A DNA stretch of 64,000 nucleotides from positions 1 through 64,000 of the forward strand of contig PCUW01000019.1 of NCBI GenBank assembly GCA_002787775.1, in the 5' to 3' direction. This DNA comes from Bdellovibrionales bacterium CG12_big_fil_rev_8_21_14_0_65_38_15 (GTDB lineage: Bacteria; Bdellovibrionota; Bacteriovoracia; Bacteriovoracales; Bacteriovoracaceae). The position numbers and the translations under genes were made by a program. Below, in pieces: positions 25,506 through 33,832 of the stretch. The notes under the pieces were generated by a model. That model was not told the DNA's origin. It did no database searches and was given only the letters and a program-made list of their open reading frames with translations. Position 1 is the stretch's first letter. Each line of letters starts with the position of its first letter.

Positions 25506-25863
25506 TTGGATCGTTCCCTAACACTGTTTCAGATTGTAAAACGTCTAAGCGATTCATAATAAAGATACTATCTTTTTCATTATAATTTTTCTTTACGACT
25601 CTTTGAACTGTCTCTGGGAAATAGTGATAAAATTCCGTGACAGATTCAAGGCAGAATAAATTCTGATCGAATTTTTTAGCTACAAAACAATCGTGAATAA
25701 CTTCCTTAAGTAACTGATCATCAGGAACTGTTTTTAAGTTTTTTGCTTTTTCATTAATAGCACTATAATAAACTTTTAAATCCTTTTTTGAGACAGGAAG
25801 CTTAAGTTCGTTTGAATGAATCAACGGAGAGAAAAACAATGTCATCAATAATAATATCTTCAT
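25492..25863 (-). CDS. Small exported protein of unknown function
   Basis: 123 residues with a signal peptide (cleavage near IHS, residue 17). The mature domain is predicted helical and charged, with two cysteines 11 residues apart (HDCFVAKK and NLFCLES). It overlaps the CHAP-like gene by ATGA and msrA by 14 bases, so it lies in the middle of a tightly coupled operon. No family is recognised; a partner or inhibitor of the adjacent peptidase-like protein is possible (inference). Confidence 0.65.
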   Translation of the reverse strand: MKILLLMTLFFSPLIHSNELKLPVSKKDLKVYYSAINEKAKNLKTVPDDQLLKEVIHDCFVAKKFDQNLFCLESVTEFYHYFPETVQRVVKKNYNEKDSIFIMNRLDVLQSETVLGNDPSVKE

Positions 25864-26861
25864 GACTTATTCTCCGGTAGTTTTACATAAATACCTATAA
25901 TCTTTCTTTGACTTGATGTTTCGGATCTCGCCTGATCATCAATGTAATCACTTCCATAGTCTCCATTATCAAGCTTTACTTCAATATGACCTGGTCTTTT
26001 ACTTCCCGGTGTATTTTCATAAACAATAATTGATCCTACTGGAGCTTTATCAGGATCTGTAATTTCATAACCGTTAGAATTCATAATATTAACAAAACCT
26101 TGGGCCTTAAGCGCTGGTGAAAAATCAGATGCAAATTGTCCATTTGGATAGTTTCTAAAGTAACCTGAATCTAGCATTCCAAACTTTACATACATCAGAC
26201 AGCGACCTAGAGACTCGCCTGCAGTTTTAGTTCCGATAATTTGCCTTCGAGCATTTCTTCTTTTAACGGACCCTGTACGAATTGATTGGACAAGTTTTTT
26301 TGCTGCTTCAGAGTTTTGATAGGCCAATAGTCTTTCATCTAAGACTTCTTCATTTATACGACTAACAACAGAGACAATGTCCTTAGTCTGGTCCGTGATG
26401 ACATCGCTGTCATTGGTGCCGTTGCTTAAACATTCTTCGCATTGATCATTTGAAGGCGCTACTGTTGCCGTTGGTGTCGGAGTCGGTGTAGCGCTAGCGG
26501 GTGCTCTCTTGTTAGGTCGCTCATAAAGAAATTCACTTCTTATTCTAAAGTTTCTTCTTGTTCTTCGCTCATAGTCATCGCCATAAATAATATCCCCATC
26601 ACCCTTTGAAAGCTCTTCAGAAAGAGAACTAGCAAATTGAGTAAAAGCAGGGGCAAGCGCAGACCAAGGATTATATTGTTGCTGCTGCCAGTATGGTGGG
26701 AGTTGATAAGGCATATTCATCGGAGGTGGAATTGAAGCCGCTGCATTAAAGTAATATGGAGCAACTGAAATTGGTGTAGACATTAAATTTTGCGCAAAAA
26801 CACTATTTGCAAAAATACAAAATAACGAAAATAAAATTGTCTTAAACACAATCACTCGCAT
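25860..26861 (-). CDS. Exported CHAP-like cysteine amidase/peptidase candidate
   Basis: 333 residues with a signal peptide (cleavage near VFA, residue 23). Residues 35-70 are Pro/Gln/Tyr-rich. A Thr-Pro linker (ATPTPTPTATVAP, residues 124-136) and a CEEC pair follow. The C-terminal part (about 205-330) has the order Cys221 (GRCLMYVK), PVGSIIVY and His292 (RPGHIEVK), as in CHAP and NlpC/P60 cell-wall amidases. This order and the operon position beside an NlpC/P60 protein support a peptidoglycan-cleaving role, but the overall similarity is faint, so the function is inferred. It is periplasmic or secreted. Confidence 0.65.
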   Translation of the reverse strand: MRVIVFKTILFSLFCIFANSVFAQNLMSTPISVAPYYFNAAASIPPPMNMPYQLPPYWQQQQYNPWSALAPAFTQFASSLSEELSKGDGDIIYGDDYERRTRRNFRIRSEFLYERPNKRAPASATPTPTPTATVAPSNDQCEECLSNGTNDSDVITDQTKDIVSVVSRINEEVLDERLLAYQNSEAAKKLVQSIRTGSVKRRNARRQIIGTKTAGESLGRCLMYVKFGMLDSGYFRNYPNGQFASDFSPALKAQGFVNIMNSNGYEITDPDKAPVGSIIVYENTPGSKRPGHIEVKLDNGDYGSDYIDDQARSETSSQRKIIGIYVKLPENKS

Positions 26862-26951
26862 GACCTCTTAATGACGAGTTACAGTCACAACTTTATCGGT
26901 CGGTTATTAGAAATAACTTAATTTGTTTAAAAATATAAGTTATTGATATAA

Positions 26952-28232
26952 CTACATGATGCCGCATTGGCTGACGCACTCTTCATTATCAAAGACTTCA
27001 GGCTCACCTTTGCAACCTGGAACACTATCGCCTTTATGCCTGATAATTGAAAAGGCCGTTCCAGATCCACCACCAAGCACAACATTTTGAGCACCATTCT
27101 TAATACTGTTACAGGCTACCATCGCCCTAATCGCAAGATTTTCCATAAAATTTAAAATATCTGGATGTCTAGCATCAAGGCGAGCAGCTCCCAAATTTCC
27201 TACTGCTCCGCTATGAATAAATTTAAAATCGAAGTCACTAACCTTTAAATTCCTACAGGTATTATTTCTAACATGTTTTTTTATGCCTAAAGGATCTTCA
27301 CCGACCTCATCAACCATAACGACATGGTTTGATCCTTTATTAAGAATATCTCCTGGTACAATTGAAATCGTTGGACTCGCTTTCGCAAACTCCATACATG
27401 ATCCAGATTCAGCAGTTTTATCATTAAAGGCCGTCGTATTAATTAAACCAGGTACGAATTTTTCATTTGGTTTCATGTTCAGACCCATTCTTCGAAAGGC
27501 GCCAGTAACAAGACCAGAGCAGTCGATAGCGCTTACAGGCTGAGAAGAACAACTGACTCCACTTTTGCCGTTATCCCTTCCACATAGTGGACTCCTAGAT
27601 TGATCTCTATGTAATTGAATCTCTCCCCTATTAATTCCTGGTTTAGCACCAAATCCATAAATTGGCGGCTGAGCTAAAACGTTAAAACAACCATTTCGAA
27701 CCGTTGAGCGATTCGCTAGATATGGATTAAATGACTTGTAAGCGGCAACTCTACTTCGATTCATTAAGGATCTTGGTCTACCTGAAACTGGGCTATTACG
27801 AGTTCGTAAACTATCTGGAACAGTAATATTAGGTGCTTCACAAGATTGGTACATGGTTGCAAGTGCTAACCTTATACCAACAACTGCATCATTATGGGTG
27901 TCAACCGATGAGCTTAAGCGATTTAAACTAAGCGCATTACATTCTTCTTGTCCCCGAATAGAATTCATATTGTTTAAATTTCGATTAGAATATTCCATTT
28001 CAGCAAGTGCAGCTCGTCTTTCGTTTTCAATATCTTCATCTGTAATTGGGATGACTTCATCACTTTCAACAAGACCCCAATCTTCCATATAAGCCCAGGC
28101 CCTATTAGAGAGATTACTAAACATACTCTCCTCTGGCTTTGGTGTTGCAGTTGCTGTAGGTGGATCAGTTGGATCTTCGGCTAAAACATTAAAACTTAAA
28201 AGTATAAAGAAAGAGATTAAATACTTATTCAT
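26952..28232 (-). CDS. Exported NlpC/P60 family endopeptidase
   Basis: 426 residues with a signal peptide (cleavage near LAE, residue 19) and a short Thr/Pro segment (PTATATPKPEE). A long Cys-containing, Asn/Arg-rich region (residues 60-230) precedes the NlpC/P60 core: AIDCSGLVTGAF with Cys238 as nucleophile and SNHVVMVDEV with His303. Such enzymes hydrolyse the peptide stems of peptidoglycan, typically the gamma-D-Glu to diamino acid bond. Extra cysteines near the C-terminus (GCKG, EECVSQCG) suggest disulphides. GGAG precedes the ATG. It overlaps the preceding gene by one base; the following gene starts 90 bases on. Confidence 0.8.
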   Translation of the reverse strand: MNKYLISFFILLSFNVLAEDPTDPPTATATPKPEESMFSNLSNRAWAYMEDWGLVESDEVIPITDEDIENERRAALAEMEYSNRNLNNMNSIRGQEECNALSLNRLSSSVDTHNDAVVGIRLALATMYQSCEAPNITVPDSLRTRNSPVSGRPRSLMNRSRVAAYKSFNPYLANRSTVRNGCFNVLAQPPIYGFGAKPGINRGEIQLHRDQSRSPLCGRDNGKSGVSCSSQPVSAIDCSGLVTGAFRRMGLNMKPNEKFVPGLINTTAFNDKTAESGSCMEFAKASPTISIVPGDILNKGSNHVVMVDEVGEDPLGIKKHVRNNTCRNLKVSDFDFKFIHSGAVGNLGAARLDARHPDILNFMENLAIRAMVACNSIKNGAQNVVLGGGSGTAFSIIRHKGDSVPGCKGEPEVFDNEECVSQCGIM

Positions 28233-28729
28233 TATTTATTCTCCTTTGAAGTCACAGGATTTTCGTAACAACTTGAAGCCAAATAATAATTTTCAGGAAT
28301 TTCCATGGTGAACGCACAGCCATGACTTCGATGTATAGATGCTTCTAATTTAGTCGCTACAACAATTTTATCTTTAAAAATTTTTGAACCAAATTGCTTT
28401 GTCGATTGAACTTCAAACTCAACACTGTACTGACCTGTAAATTCTTCAAGTAGTTTGGTACTTGTTATTTTTAGACTTTTTAAATCCACTCCAATATCAA
28501 AAATCCTCCTACCTTCCGTCGGCGGTATCCATACAGGTTTAATATATTTAAAGGGATGTTTCGTTAAGCACTTTGGTCTGGAACTTAAACTTGCTCCAAG
28601 AAGCTCTCTTATGATTGCTTCAGAAAAAACTTTGTCTTGTTTTATTTTTTGACAACTTTCAAGATTGAAATCCATAGCAAAGCTATCTGCTGAAAAAAGA
28701 ATAAACATAACTAAACTTATAATTCTCAT
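28232..28729 (-). CDS. Small exported protein, unknown function
   Basis: 165 residues from ATG 28729, with GAGAG six bases upstream; the TTG at 28732 immediately before is less likely. A signal peptide (cleavage near SFA) precedes a mature domain with four cysteines (LESCQ, PKCLT, HGCAF, SSCYE). It is the first gene of the operon with the NlpC/P60 enzyme, with which it shares one base. No family is recognised; a chaperone-like or inhibitor partner of the hydrolase is possible. Confidence 0.65.
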   Translation of the reverse strand: MRIISLVMFILFSADSFAMDFNLESCQKIKQDKVFSEAIIRELLGASLSSRPKCLTKHPFKYIKPVWIPPTEGRRIFDIGVDLKSLKITSTKLLEEFTGQYSVEFEVQSTKQFGSKIFKDKIVVATKLEASIHRSHGCAFTMEIPENYYLASSCYENPVTSKENK

Positions 28730-28842
28730 CAAGAACTCTCTTTATCGATAGTATCTGAGTAATCTTATCGGTAAAGATGCGAAATCATAAAGTTATAGTA
28801 GAATTTTTAAGATGAAATTAAATTATATTAATCAGTTAGGTA

Positions 28843-28867
28843 GTCAGCCCTAGGAGATAGGGCTGAC
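28843..28867. terminator. Hairpin downstream of kamA
   Basis: Perfect ten-base arms GTCAGCCCTA (28843-28852) and TAGGGCTGAC (28858-28867) with a five-base loop, located 16 bases beyond the kamA stop on the minus strand. It also lies upstream of the 28729 operon. It is probably the kamA terminator; no U run of note. Confidence 0.6.
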
Positions 28868-28882
28868 AATTATAATTGGCGA

Positions 28883-30241
28883 TTATTCAACTTTCTTGAT
28901 GGCCTCATCAACCATGGCCTGACGAGTTTTTTCATCCATCCATCTTGCTTGAGCATCTTTTGATAATTTATGAATCGGATCAAAGTACGTAAAGAGTTTA
29001 CCTGGCTTAACATTTGGAGCACTCCAAACTGAAATACCGTTCTCTTGATCATAGTACTCATAGCTGGCTATGTGACGTTTACCGCCACCGCCAGGTAGAT
29101 CACATACAAAAGTCGGTGTATTGAATCCAGCAGTTGTACCGCGAACTGCTTTTTCTAACTCCTCACCTTCTTTAATTGTCGTTCTAAAGTGTTCACAGCC
29201 AGGAACCATGTCATGCATGTATACGTAGTAGGGTTGAACATTCATGTAGGCTAGTTTTCTTGTTAACATAACCATTTCTTCAACTGTGTTATTAACTCCA
29301 GCTTGAAGAACTGCCTGATTTCTTACAATAATCCCAGCATCAAACAGGCGATCACATGCTTGCTTGCTCCAGTCTGTGATTTCATGTGTACAAGAAAAAT
29401 GTGTATGAACGACAACTTGCTTGCCCATATCGCGACCCATTTTATGTAGACCTGTAAGAGCTCCAAACCACGCATCATCAGTTAAGAATTTTTGAGGATA
29501 GATGGCAACACCTTTAGTGGCAATACGAATACGGCGAACATTTGGAATATTAAGAAGACTCTCACCCACCTCAGTTAATTGCGCCGCAGTTAACATGGTG
29601 GCGTCACCACCAGATAAAACGACATCTTCAACTTGAGGTTGAGTTTTAATATATTCAAAAACAGCTTCCCATTTTTTCTTATTCACGCCGTAAGTTTCTT
29701 TCTCGACAGATTCAGTCGATCCACCAATCAAACGAGACCTTGTACAATAAGAGCAGTAAACTGGGCATAAAGTTGTTGGAAGAAACAGAACCTTATCATG
29801 GTATCTGTGAGTCAGCTCTTCGACCGGTGAATCTTCATCTTCTGCCAGTGAATCTTCGGCATAATAAGGATGATCAGGTAAAAACTGGCTTCCTAAAGGC
29901 AAGAATTGTTTTCGTAGAGGATCATTGATTGGATCACTCCAATCAATGAGAGCAAAAATATAAGGTGTGATACGAATATTCATCGGCGTAATATGTTGGC
30001 CTTGAATCATATCTTGATAAACTTCTTCAGATAAAAGATGTCCTAAAATATTTTTTGCCTGATCAACTTTTCGTATCGAATGCTTCAACTGCCATCTGGC
30101 ATCAGCAAATTCTTCACGAGAAACATCTGCATAACCAGGAAGAGCGCGCCAAAATTCATCATTTTTAAATGTTCTATGTTGTGACATAGTTGGTGCTAAT
30201 AGCTTACTTGGATGTGTCGATGTATGAACGTTAGTCGCCAT
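28883..30241 (-). CDS. kamA: Lysine 2,3-aminomutase family radical SAM enzyme
   Basis: 452 residues. The radical SAM cluster motif is Cys159-x3-Cys163-x2-Cys166 (CPVYCSYC). The PLP lysine lies in DLPGGGGK, preceded by an Asp, and another Asp is in MHDMVPG; these match the two Asp residues that hold the substrate side-chain amine in clostridial lysine 2,3-aminomutase, which favours lysine over glutamate as substrate. The product is L-beta-lysine, used as compatible solute (after N-acetylation), in lysine fermentation or in EF-P modification. No acetyltransferase lies next to it. An osmoprotectant importer lies upstream on the same strand. AGGGAG precedes the ATG. Confidence 0.9.
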   Translation of the reverse strand: MATNVHTSTHPSKLLAPTMSQHRTFKNDEFWRALPGYADVSREEFADARWQLKHSIRKVDQAKNILGHLLSEEVYQDMIQGQHITPMNIRITPYIFALIDWSDPINDPLRKQFLPLGSQFLPDHPYYAEDSLAEDEDSPVEELTHRYHDKVLFLPTTLCPVYCSYCTRSRLIGGSTESVEKETYGVNKKKWEAVFEYIKTQPQVEDVVLSGGDATMLTAAQLTEVGESLLNIPNVRRIRIATKGVAIYPQKFLTDDAWFGALTGLHKMGRDMGKQVVVHTHFSCTHEITDWSKQACDRLFDAGIIVRNQAVLQAGVNNTVEEMVMLTRKLAYMNVQPYYVYMHDMVPGCEHFRTTIKEGEELEKAVRGTTAGFNTPTFVCDLPGGGGKRHIASYEYYDQENGISVWSAPNVKPGKLFTYFDPIHKLSKDAQARWMDEKTRQAMVDEAIKKVE

Positions 30242-30259
30242 GAATTCTCCCTAAATTTT

Positions 30260-30304
30260 CCCCAAATCTGATCTCATTATTATCCCATCATTCGGCATTT
30301 GGGG
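30260..30304. promoter_or_regulatory. Spaced inverted repeat around the presumed kamA promoter
   Basis: CCCCAAAT (30260-30267) and ATTTGGGG (30297-30304) flank a minus-strand GATAAT -10-like box (30279-30284) upstream of kamA ATG 30241. A pair of sites straddling a promoter could be a regulator binding site. Single occurrence; predicted only. Confidence 0.35.
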
Positions 30305-30352
30305 AGAGTGATTCGGAGATACCTATTCCTTGTAATTTCAAATAGTTAAGCA

Positions 30353-31831
30353 TTAATTTCGTCTAAGAGCAACCGGTACAATCCATTTGTCTATCAGCTC
30401 AAAGAAAATATGGACAGCAACAGCAAGAATACCTGCAGGGATAGCCCCCTGAAGAATCATTTGCTGATCATTAAGTGCAAGGCCGGTAACGATGATTTGT
30501 CCAAGCCCACCTGCACCAATAAAAGCGGCCAAAGTTGCAGTCCCGACATTTATAATAGCAGATGTTTTGATTCCAGACATTATTGATGGACTCGCAAGCG
30601 GTAAAAGAATAAACCTTAATAGTTGTAATCTGGTTAACCCCATTAAAATTGCACTTTCTTTAAGTTTTAAATCAATAGACTTTAGTCCCGTAAAAGTTCC
30701 TCGTACAATTGGTAGTAAAGCGTAAAGGAATAAAGCAAAAGTCGCAGGTTTTGGCCCAATACCAAAAAATGGAATGAGTAGACATAATAAGGCCAAGGAA
30801 GGAATTGTTTGAATCAGTGCATTTGCACCAAGGAGAAATTGCCCAAGATATTTATTTTGAGCTGAGATAACTCCAAGTGGAATCCCTATTATTATAGCAA
30901 GAGCCAGTGAGATAAAAACTAAAGCCATATGTTCTTTAGTTCTTAATAAGATTTTATCCCAATCCCATAAAGATATTTTTGACTTGACCAATTTACCTTG
31001 TAAAAAATATTTTGCCGCCTGTGAAAAACTATATCCTTCAAGTTCGACGAGAGCGTTCAGTTTTGTCATCGTTTTATTATCTATTTTACCTATTAAATTT
31101 TGCTCAAAGCTTTGATAAGTGAGTGGAAAATTTTCTTCAAAGTCACTCCGACTAAAAATAACAGCAAGATAGGATGGAAAATAGTTGAGATCATCTTCAA
31201 GAAGAACAAGATCATACTTTTCAATTTTTGCATCAGTTGAATAGACTTCTACAAGATCAACTTTACCATCACTAAGTGCTTGATAGGCTAAACTATGCTC
31301 CATTGCTTTTACATTTTTTAATTTAAAACCATAGTGTAGTGAGAGGTTTTTAAGACCATCTTTTCTTTGCACAAATTCGTGAGAAAATGCAGAGGTAAGA
31401 GAGTTATGTTTTTTCAATTGTGATAATTTTGAAAGCCCCAACTTCGCCAGTTGCTCTTTATTCATTGCTAAGGCGTATGTATTATTAAAACCAAGACCTA
31501 GACTAATTTGCAAATTCTCATTTTCTAAACTTTCTTTTATTGATTTCCAATCTTTAAGAACTGGTTTTTTTAAAATGGCTTCACTAATTGTTCCTGTATA
31601 CTCTGGATAGAGATCTATTTCACTTTTTTCTAAAGCTTGAAAAGTAATTCCAGTTCCACCTAACCCGAACTTTCTTACAACACTAGCCTCACCTACTTTT
31701 TCTGCAAGCTGGGCCATAATTTCTGCAAGGATATAACTTTCTGTAAAGTTTTTACTGCCAATCTTAAGTGTCTTAGCTTGTGTTAATGGGTTTATCATTA
31801 ATAGAAAAATAACAAATATAAAAAGTTTCAA
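30353..31831 (-). CDS. Fused osmoprotectant-binding protein and ABC permease (Opu/ProXW type)
   Basis: 492 residues from TTG 31831, chosen over TTG 31837 because AAAGG then has normal spacing; it overlaps the ATPase gene by TTGA. Signal peptide MKLFIFVIFLLMINPLTQA, then a substrate-binding domain (residues about 20-285: IGSKNFTESYILAEI, DLYPEYTGT, typical of glycine betaine/choline OpuC-type receptors), then an inner-membrane permease (about 300-490, with the EAA-like GLTRLQLLRFILLPLASPSI loop). The receptor precedes the permease in the chain, opposite to the permease-first order known for OpuA-type fusions. It works with the adjacent ATPase to import a quaternary amine osmolyte. Confidence 0.88.
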   Translation of the reverse strand: MKLFIFVIFLLMINPLTQAKTLKIGSKNFTESYILAEIMAQLAEKVGEASVVRKFGLGGTGITFQALEKSEIDLYPEYTGTISEAILKKPVLKDWKSIKESLENENLQISLGLGFNNTYALAMNKEQLAKLGLSKLSQLKKHNSLTSAFSHEFVQRKDGLKNLSLHYGFKLKNVKAMEHSLAYQALSDGKVDLVEVYSTDAKIEKYDLVLLEDDLNYFPSYLAVIFSRSDFEENFPLTYQSFEQNLIGKIDNKTMTKLNALVELEGYSFSQAAKYFLQGKLVKSKISLWDWDKILLRTKEHMALVFISLALAIIIGIPLGVISAQNKYLGQFLLGANALIQTIPSLALLCLLIPFFGIGPKPATFALFLYALLPIVRGTFTGLKSIDLKLKESAILMGLTRLQLLRFILLPLASPSIMSGIKTSAIINVGTATLAAFIGAGGLGQIIVTGLALNDQQMILQGAIPAGILAVAVHIFFELIDKWIVPVALRRN

Positions 31832-32568
31832 GAACAAGCCTTTGCTGCAGGTGTTTGAGCTCTTACAAAGTCTCTTACAAAGTCATTTTTGGGATGATTC
31901 ACTAAATCTTCAAAACGGCCTTGTTGAACGATACGCCCTTGATCTAGTAGAGAAATTCTATCACCTAAAAAAGATGCAACATTCAAATCGTGAGTCACTA
32001 AAACGACAGTTTTTGATAATTGATCAAATAATTTTTTTAAATGTCTTTGCAAATTCATTCTAACAACGGGGTCTAAAGCAGATAAGGGCTCATCTAAAAG
32101 AACAATCGGTTGATTAAGGATGAGTCCACGAATAAGTGCCACTCTTTGTTTTTGTCCACCAGATAACTCGTGTGGATATCTTGCTAGCTGGTTTGTTGTT
32201 AGTTCCACGGCGCTAGCAAATTCATACATCCTATTTGTTGCTTGGGTTAGTTCTTGACCTCTTATTTTGATTGGTAGAAGAATATTATTCATTGCGCTTA
32301 AGTGAGGCATCAAGCCTCCCTCTTGAATAACATAACCGACACTATCGGAAATCTGTAAGTCACTCATTGTATTTATATTCTGATTGGCAAGAATCACATC
32401 GCCTGAATCGGGTTTGCACAGTCCGGCCATCATTCTTAGAATTGTAGTCTTTCCACAACCGCTAGAGCCAAGTAGGATATGAGTTTCGCCAGTTGGAATC
32501 TGTAAACTCAAAGACGGAATGACATTGGTAGGACCAAAGTTTTTTGAAACTTCATGAATTTTAATCAT
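31828..32568 (-). CDS. Osmoprotectant ABC transporter ATP-binding protein
   Basis: 246 residues, a single ABC ATPase domain. Walker A GSSGCGKTT (about residue 34), Q-loop YVIQEGGLMPHLS, signature LSGGQKQR, Walker B IVLLDEP and switch His in LVTHD. The QEGGL Q-loop is common in OpuBA/OpuCA proteins. The C-terminal CBS pair of longer OpuA/ProV ATPases is absent. It energises the fused receptor-permease encoded immediately downstream with a four-base overlap. It is divergent from the outer-membrane protein gene at 32687. Confidence 0.92.
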   Translation of the reverse strand: MIKIHEVSKNFGPTNVIPSLSLQIPTGETHILLGSSGCGKTTILRMMAGLCKPDSGDVILANQNINTMSDLQISDSVGYVIQEGGLMPHLSAMNNILLPIKIRGQELTQATNRMYEFASAVELTTNQLARYPHELSGGQKQRVALIRGLILNQPIVLLDEPLSALDPVVRMNLQRHLKKLFDQLSKTVVLVTHDLNVASFLGDRISLLDQGRIVQQGRFEDLVNHPKNDFVRDFVRAQTPAAKACS

Positions 32569-32633
32569 AAATGATTATCGCCTTACTCACCTAAGTTGTC
32601 TTTGCGGCAAGCTTCACCACCCCAGACAAAACA

Positions 32634-32663
32634 TTGTCAACTAGCCCACTCAGTCTTTAAAAT
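32634..32663 (+). promoter_or_regulatory. Promoter of the 32687 outer-membrane protein gene
   Basis: TTGTCA (32634-32639), 18-base spacer, TAAAAT (32658-32663), each five of six consensus bases. The transcript would start near 32670, ahead of GGAG at 32677-32680. Confidence 0.5.
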
Positions 32664-32686
32664 ACTAAATATAAATGGAGTTTATA

Positions 32687-33754
32687 ATGTTGTTTATCCG
32701 AGCCTTTTTATTTTTCGTCTTAGTCTCTCAAAATTCATTTGCAATGAGTTATGTTCATAAGTTTTCATTTAATACAAAGATGACTTATATAGAAAGCGCC
32801 ACTCAGCAAGCAAGAAGCTTTGGTATCACTCCCGCCGGATTATTAGATATTAAAATCAGTGATAAATTTAAGTTTTTTAGTAAGGCTTCTATCCTTCTTG
32901 AAACTGGCTCGCATAAAAGCGCCTTGCTTGATGAATTTAAGCCAGCACAACAAGTTATTTTAAATTACGCCTTTTTTGACTTCAATCCTTGGGTATTTAC
33001 TCATTTTAACTTTGGAGCAATTCCAATGAAAGAATGGGCTCCGGATGTTCTAATTAGTTCTACTCGATTTTTTGGAGCAACAATTGATCAGGCCATCCCT
33101 CTTTGGGCGCATGCTCAATTGCACTTACAGGCTTTGGCATCAATCCCTTCAAATCAAGAATTAACGAATAGACTTGGAGGTGTTTCAGAGGGCACGCCTA
33201 ATTATTGGCAAGCTGGAATGCAATTAGATTTACCGGGAGATATTCTTGGGATCAACGCTAGAGGCTTTATCTGGGGTTACGATAATATTAATGGGAATGT
33301 TGCTTACCAAAGTGGATTTATGGGAAACCAAACACTAGGAATCGGAAGCACAAATAGCACCCTAGCCTATAAATTTAATGGTTATGCTGGAAGTTTAGAT
33401 TTTAATGGAACAGTTGATCAATGGAGATGGGGCTTTGGTGGTGATTACGTTTTTAATGATGGAGCACCTAATCAACGTAATCAAGCGACAAAGTTAAGAA
33501 TGATTATTGGACATAATGATTATCAATCGACATTAGCATGGTTTGATATTCAATCTGATGCGGCGATTGGTTATTATAATAATGCTTTGCTAGGTCATAC
33601 AAATAGAAATGGTTTTTCTTATCAACTTGAAATCAAAATTGATCCTACTTCAAAAATAGTTTTAGATTATGTTCATTCAACTATAATCAAACAAACTTTA
33701 GTTCAGTCAGATCAAGATGCACTGTCATTTAACTGGTCTTATCAACTCAACTAA
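32687..33754 (+). CDS. Exported protein, probable outer-membrane beta barrel
   Basis: 355 residues from ATG 32687, which has GGAG six bases upstream; the ATG at 32675 would put the ribosome site inside the gene. A signal peptide (cleavage near SFA, residue 19) precedes about 18 alternating amphipathic stretches with many Tyr, Trp and Gly, and the protein ends FNWSYQLN. No cysteine and no recognised motif. Probably a porin-like or structural barrel in the outer membrane. It is transcribed divergently from the osmolyte importer. Confidence 0.65.
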   Translation: MLFIRAFLFFVLVSQNSFAMSYVHKFSFNTKMTYIESATQQARSFGITPAGLLDIKISDKFKFFSKASILLETGSHKSALLDEFKPAQQVILNYAFFDFNPWVFTHFNFGAIPMKEWAPDVLISSTRFFGATIDQAIPLWAHAQLHLQALASIPSNQELTNRLGGVSEGTPNYWQAGMQLDLPGDILGINARGFIWGYDNINGNVAYQSGFMGNQTLGIGSTNSTLAYKFNGYAGSLDFNGTVDQWRWGFGGDYVFNDGAPNQRNQATKLRMIIGHNDYQSTLAWFDIQSDAAIGYYNNALLGHTNRNGFSYQLEIKIDPTSKIVLDYVHSTIIKQTLVQSDQDALSFNWSYQLN

Positions 33755-33832
33755 TACAAATAATTCAGTAAGCAAACTTATCTCTACTGCAGTGCGAAGA
33801 CTATAAATAATCAAATTCATTAAGATAGTAAT

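Noticed and set aside
26918-26951. AT-rich inverted repeat TAACTTA/TAAGTTA between the NlpC/P60 gene and the next gene
   Set aside because: Short weak arms in very A+T-rich DNA; could be chance, so no terminator or operator is claimed.
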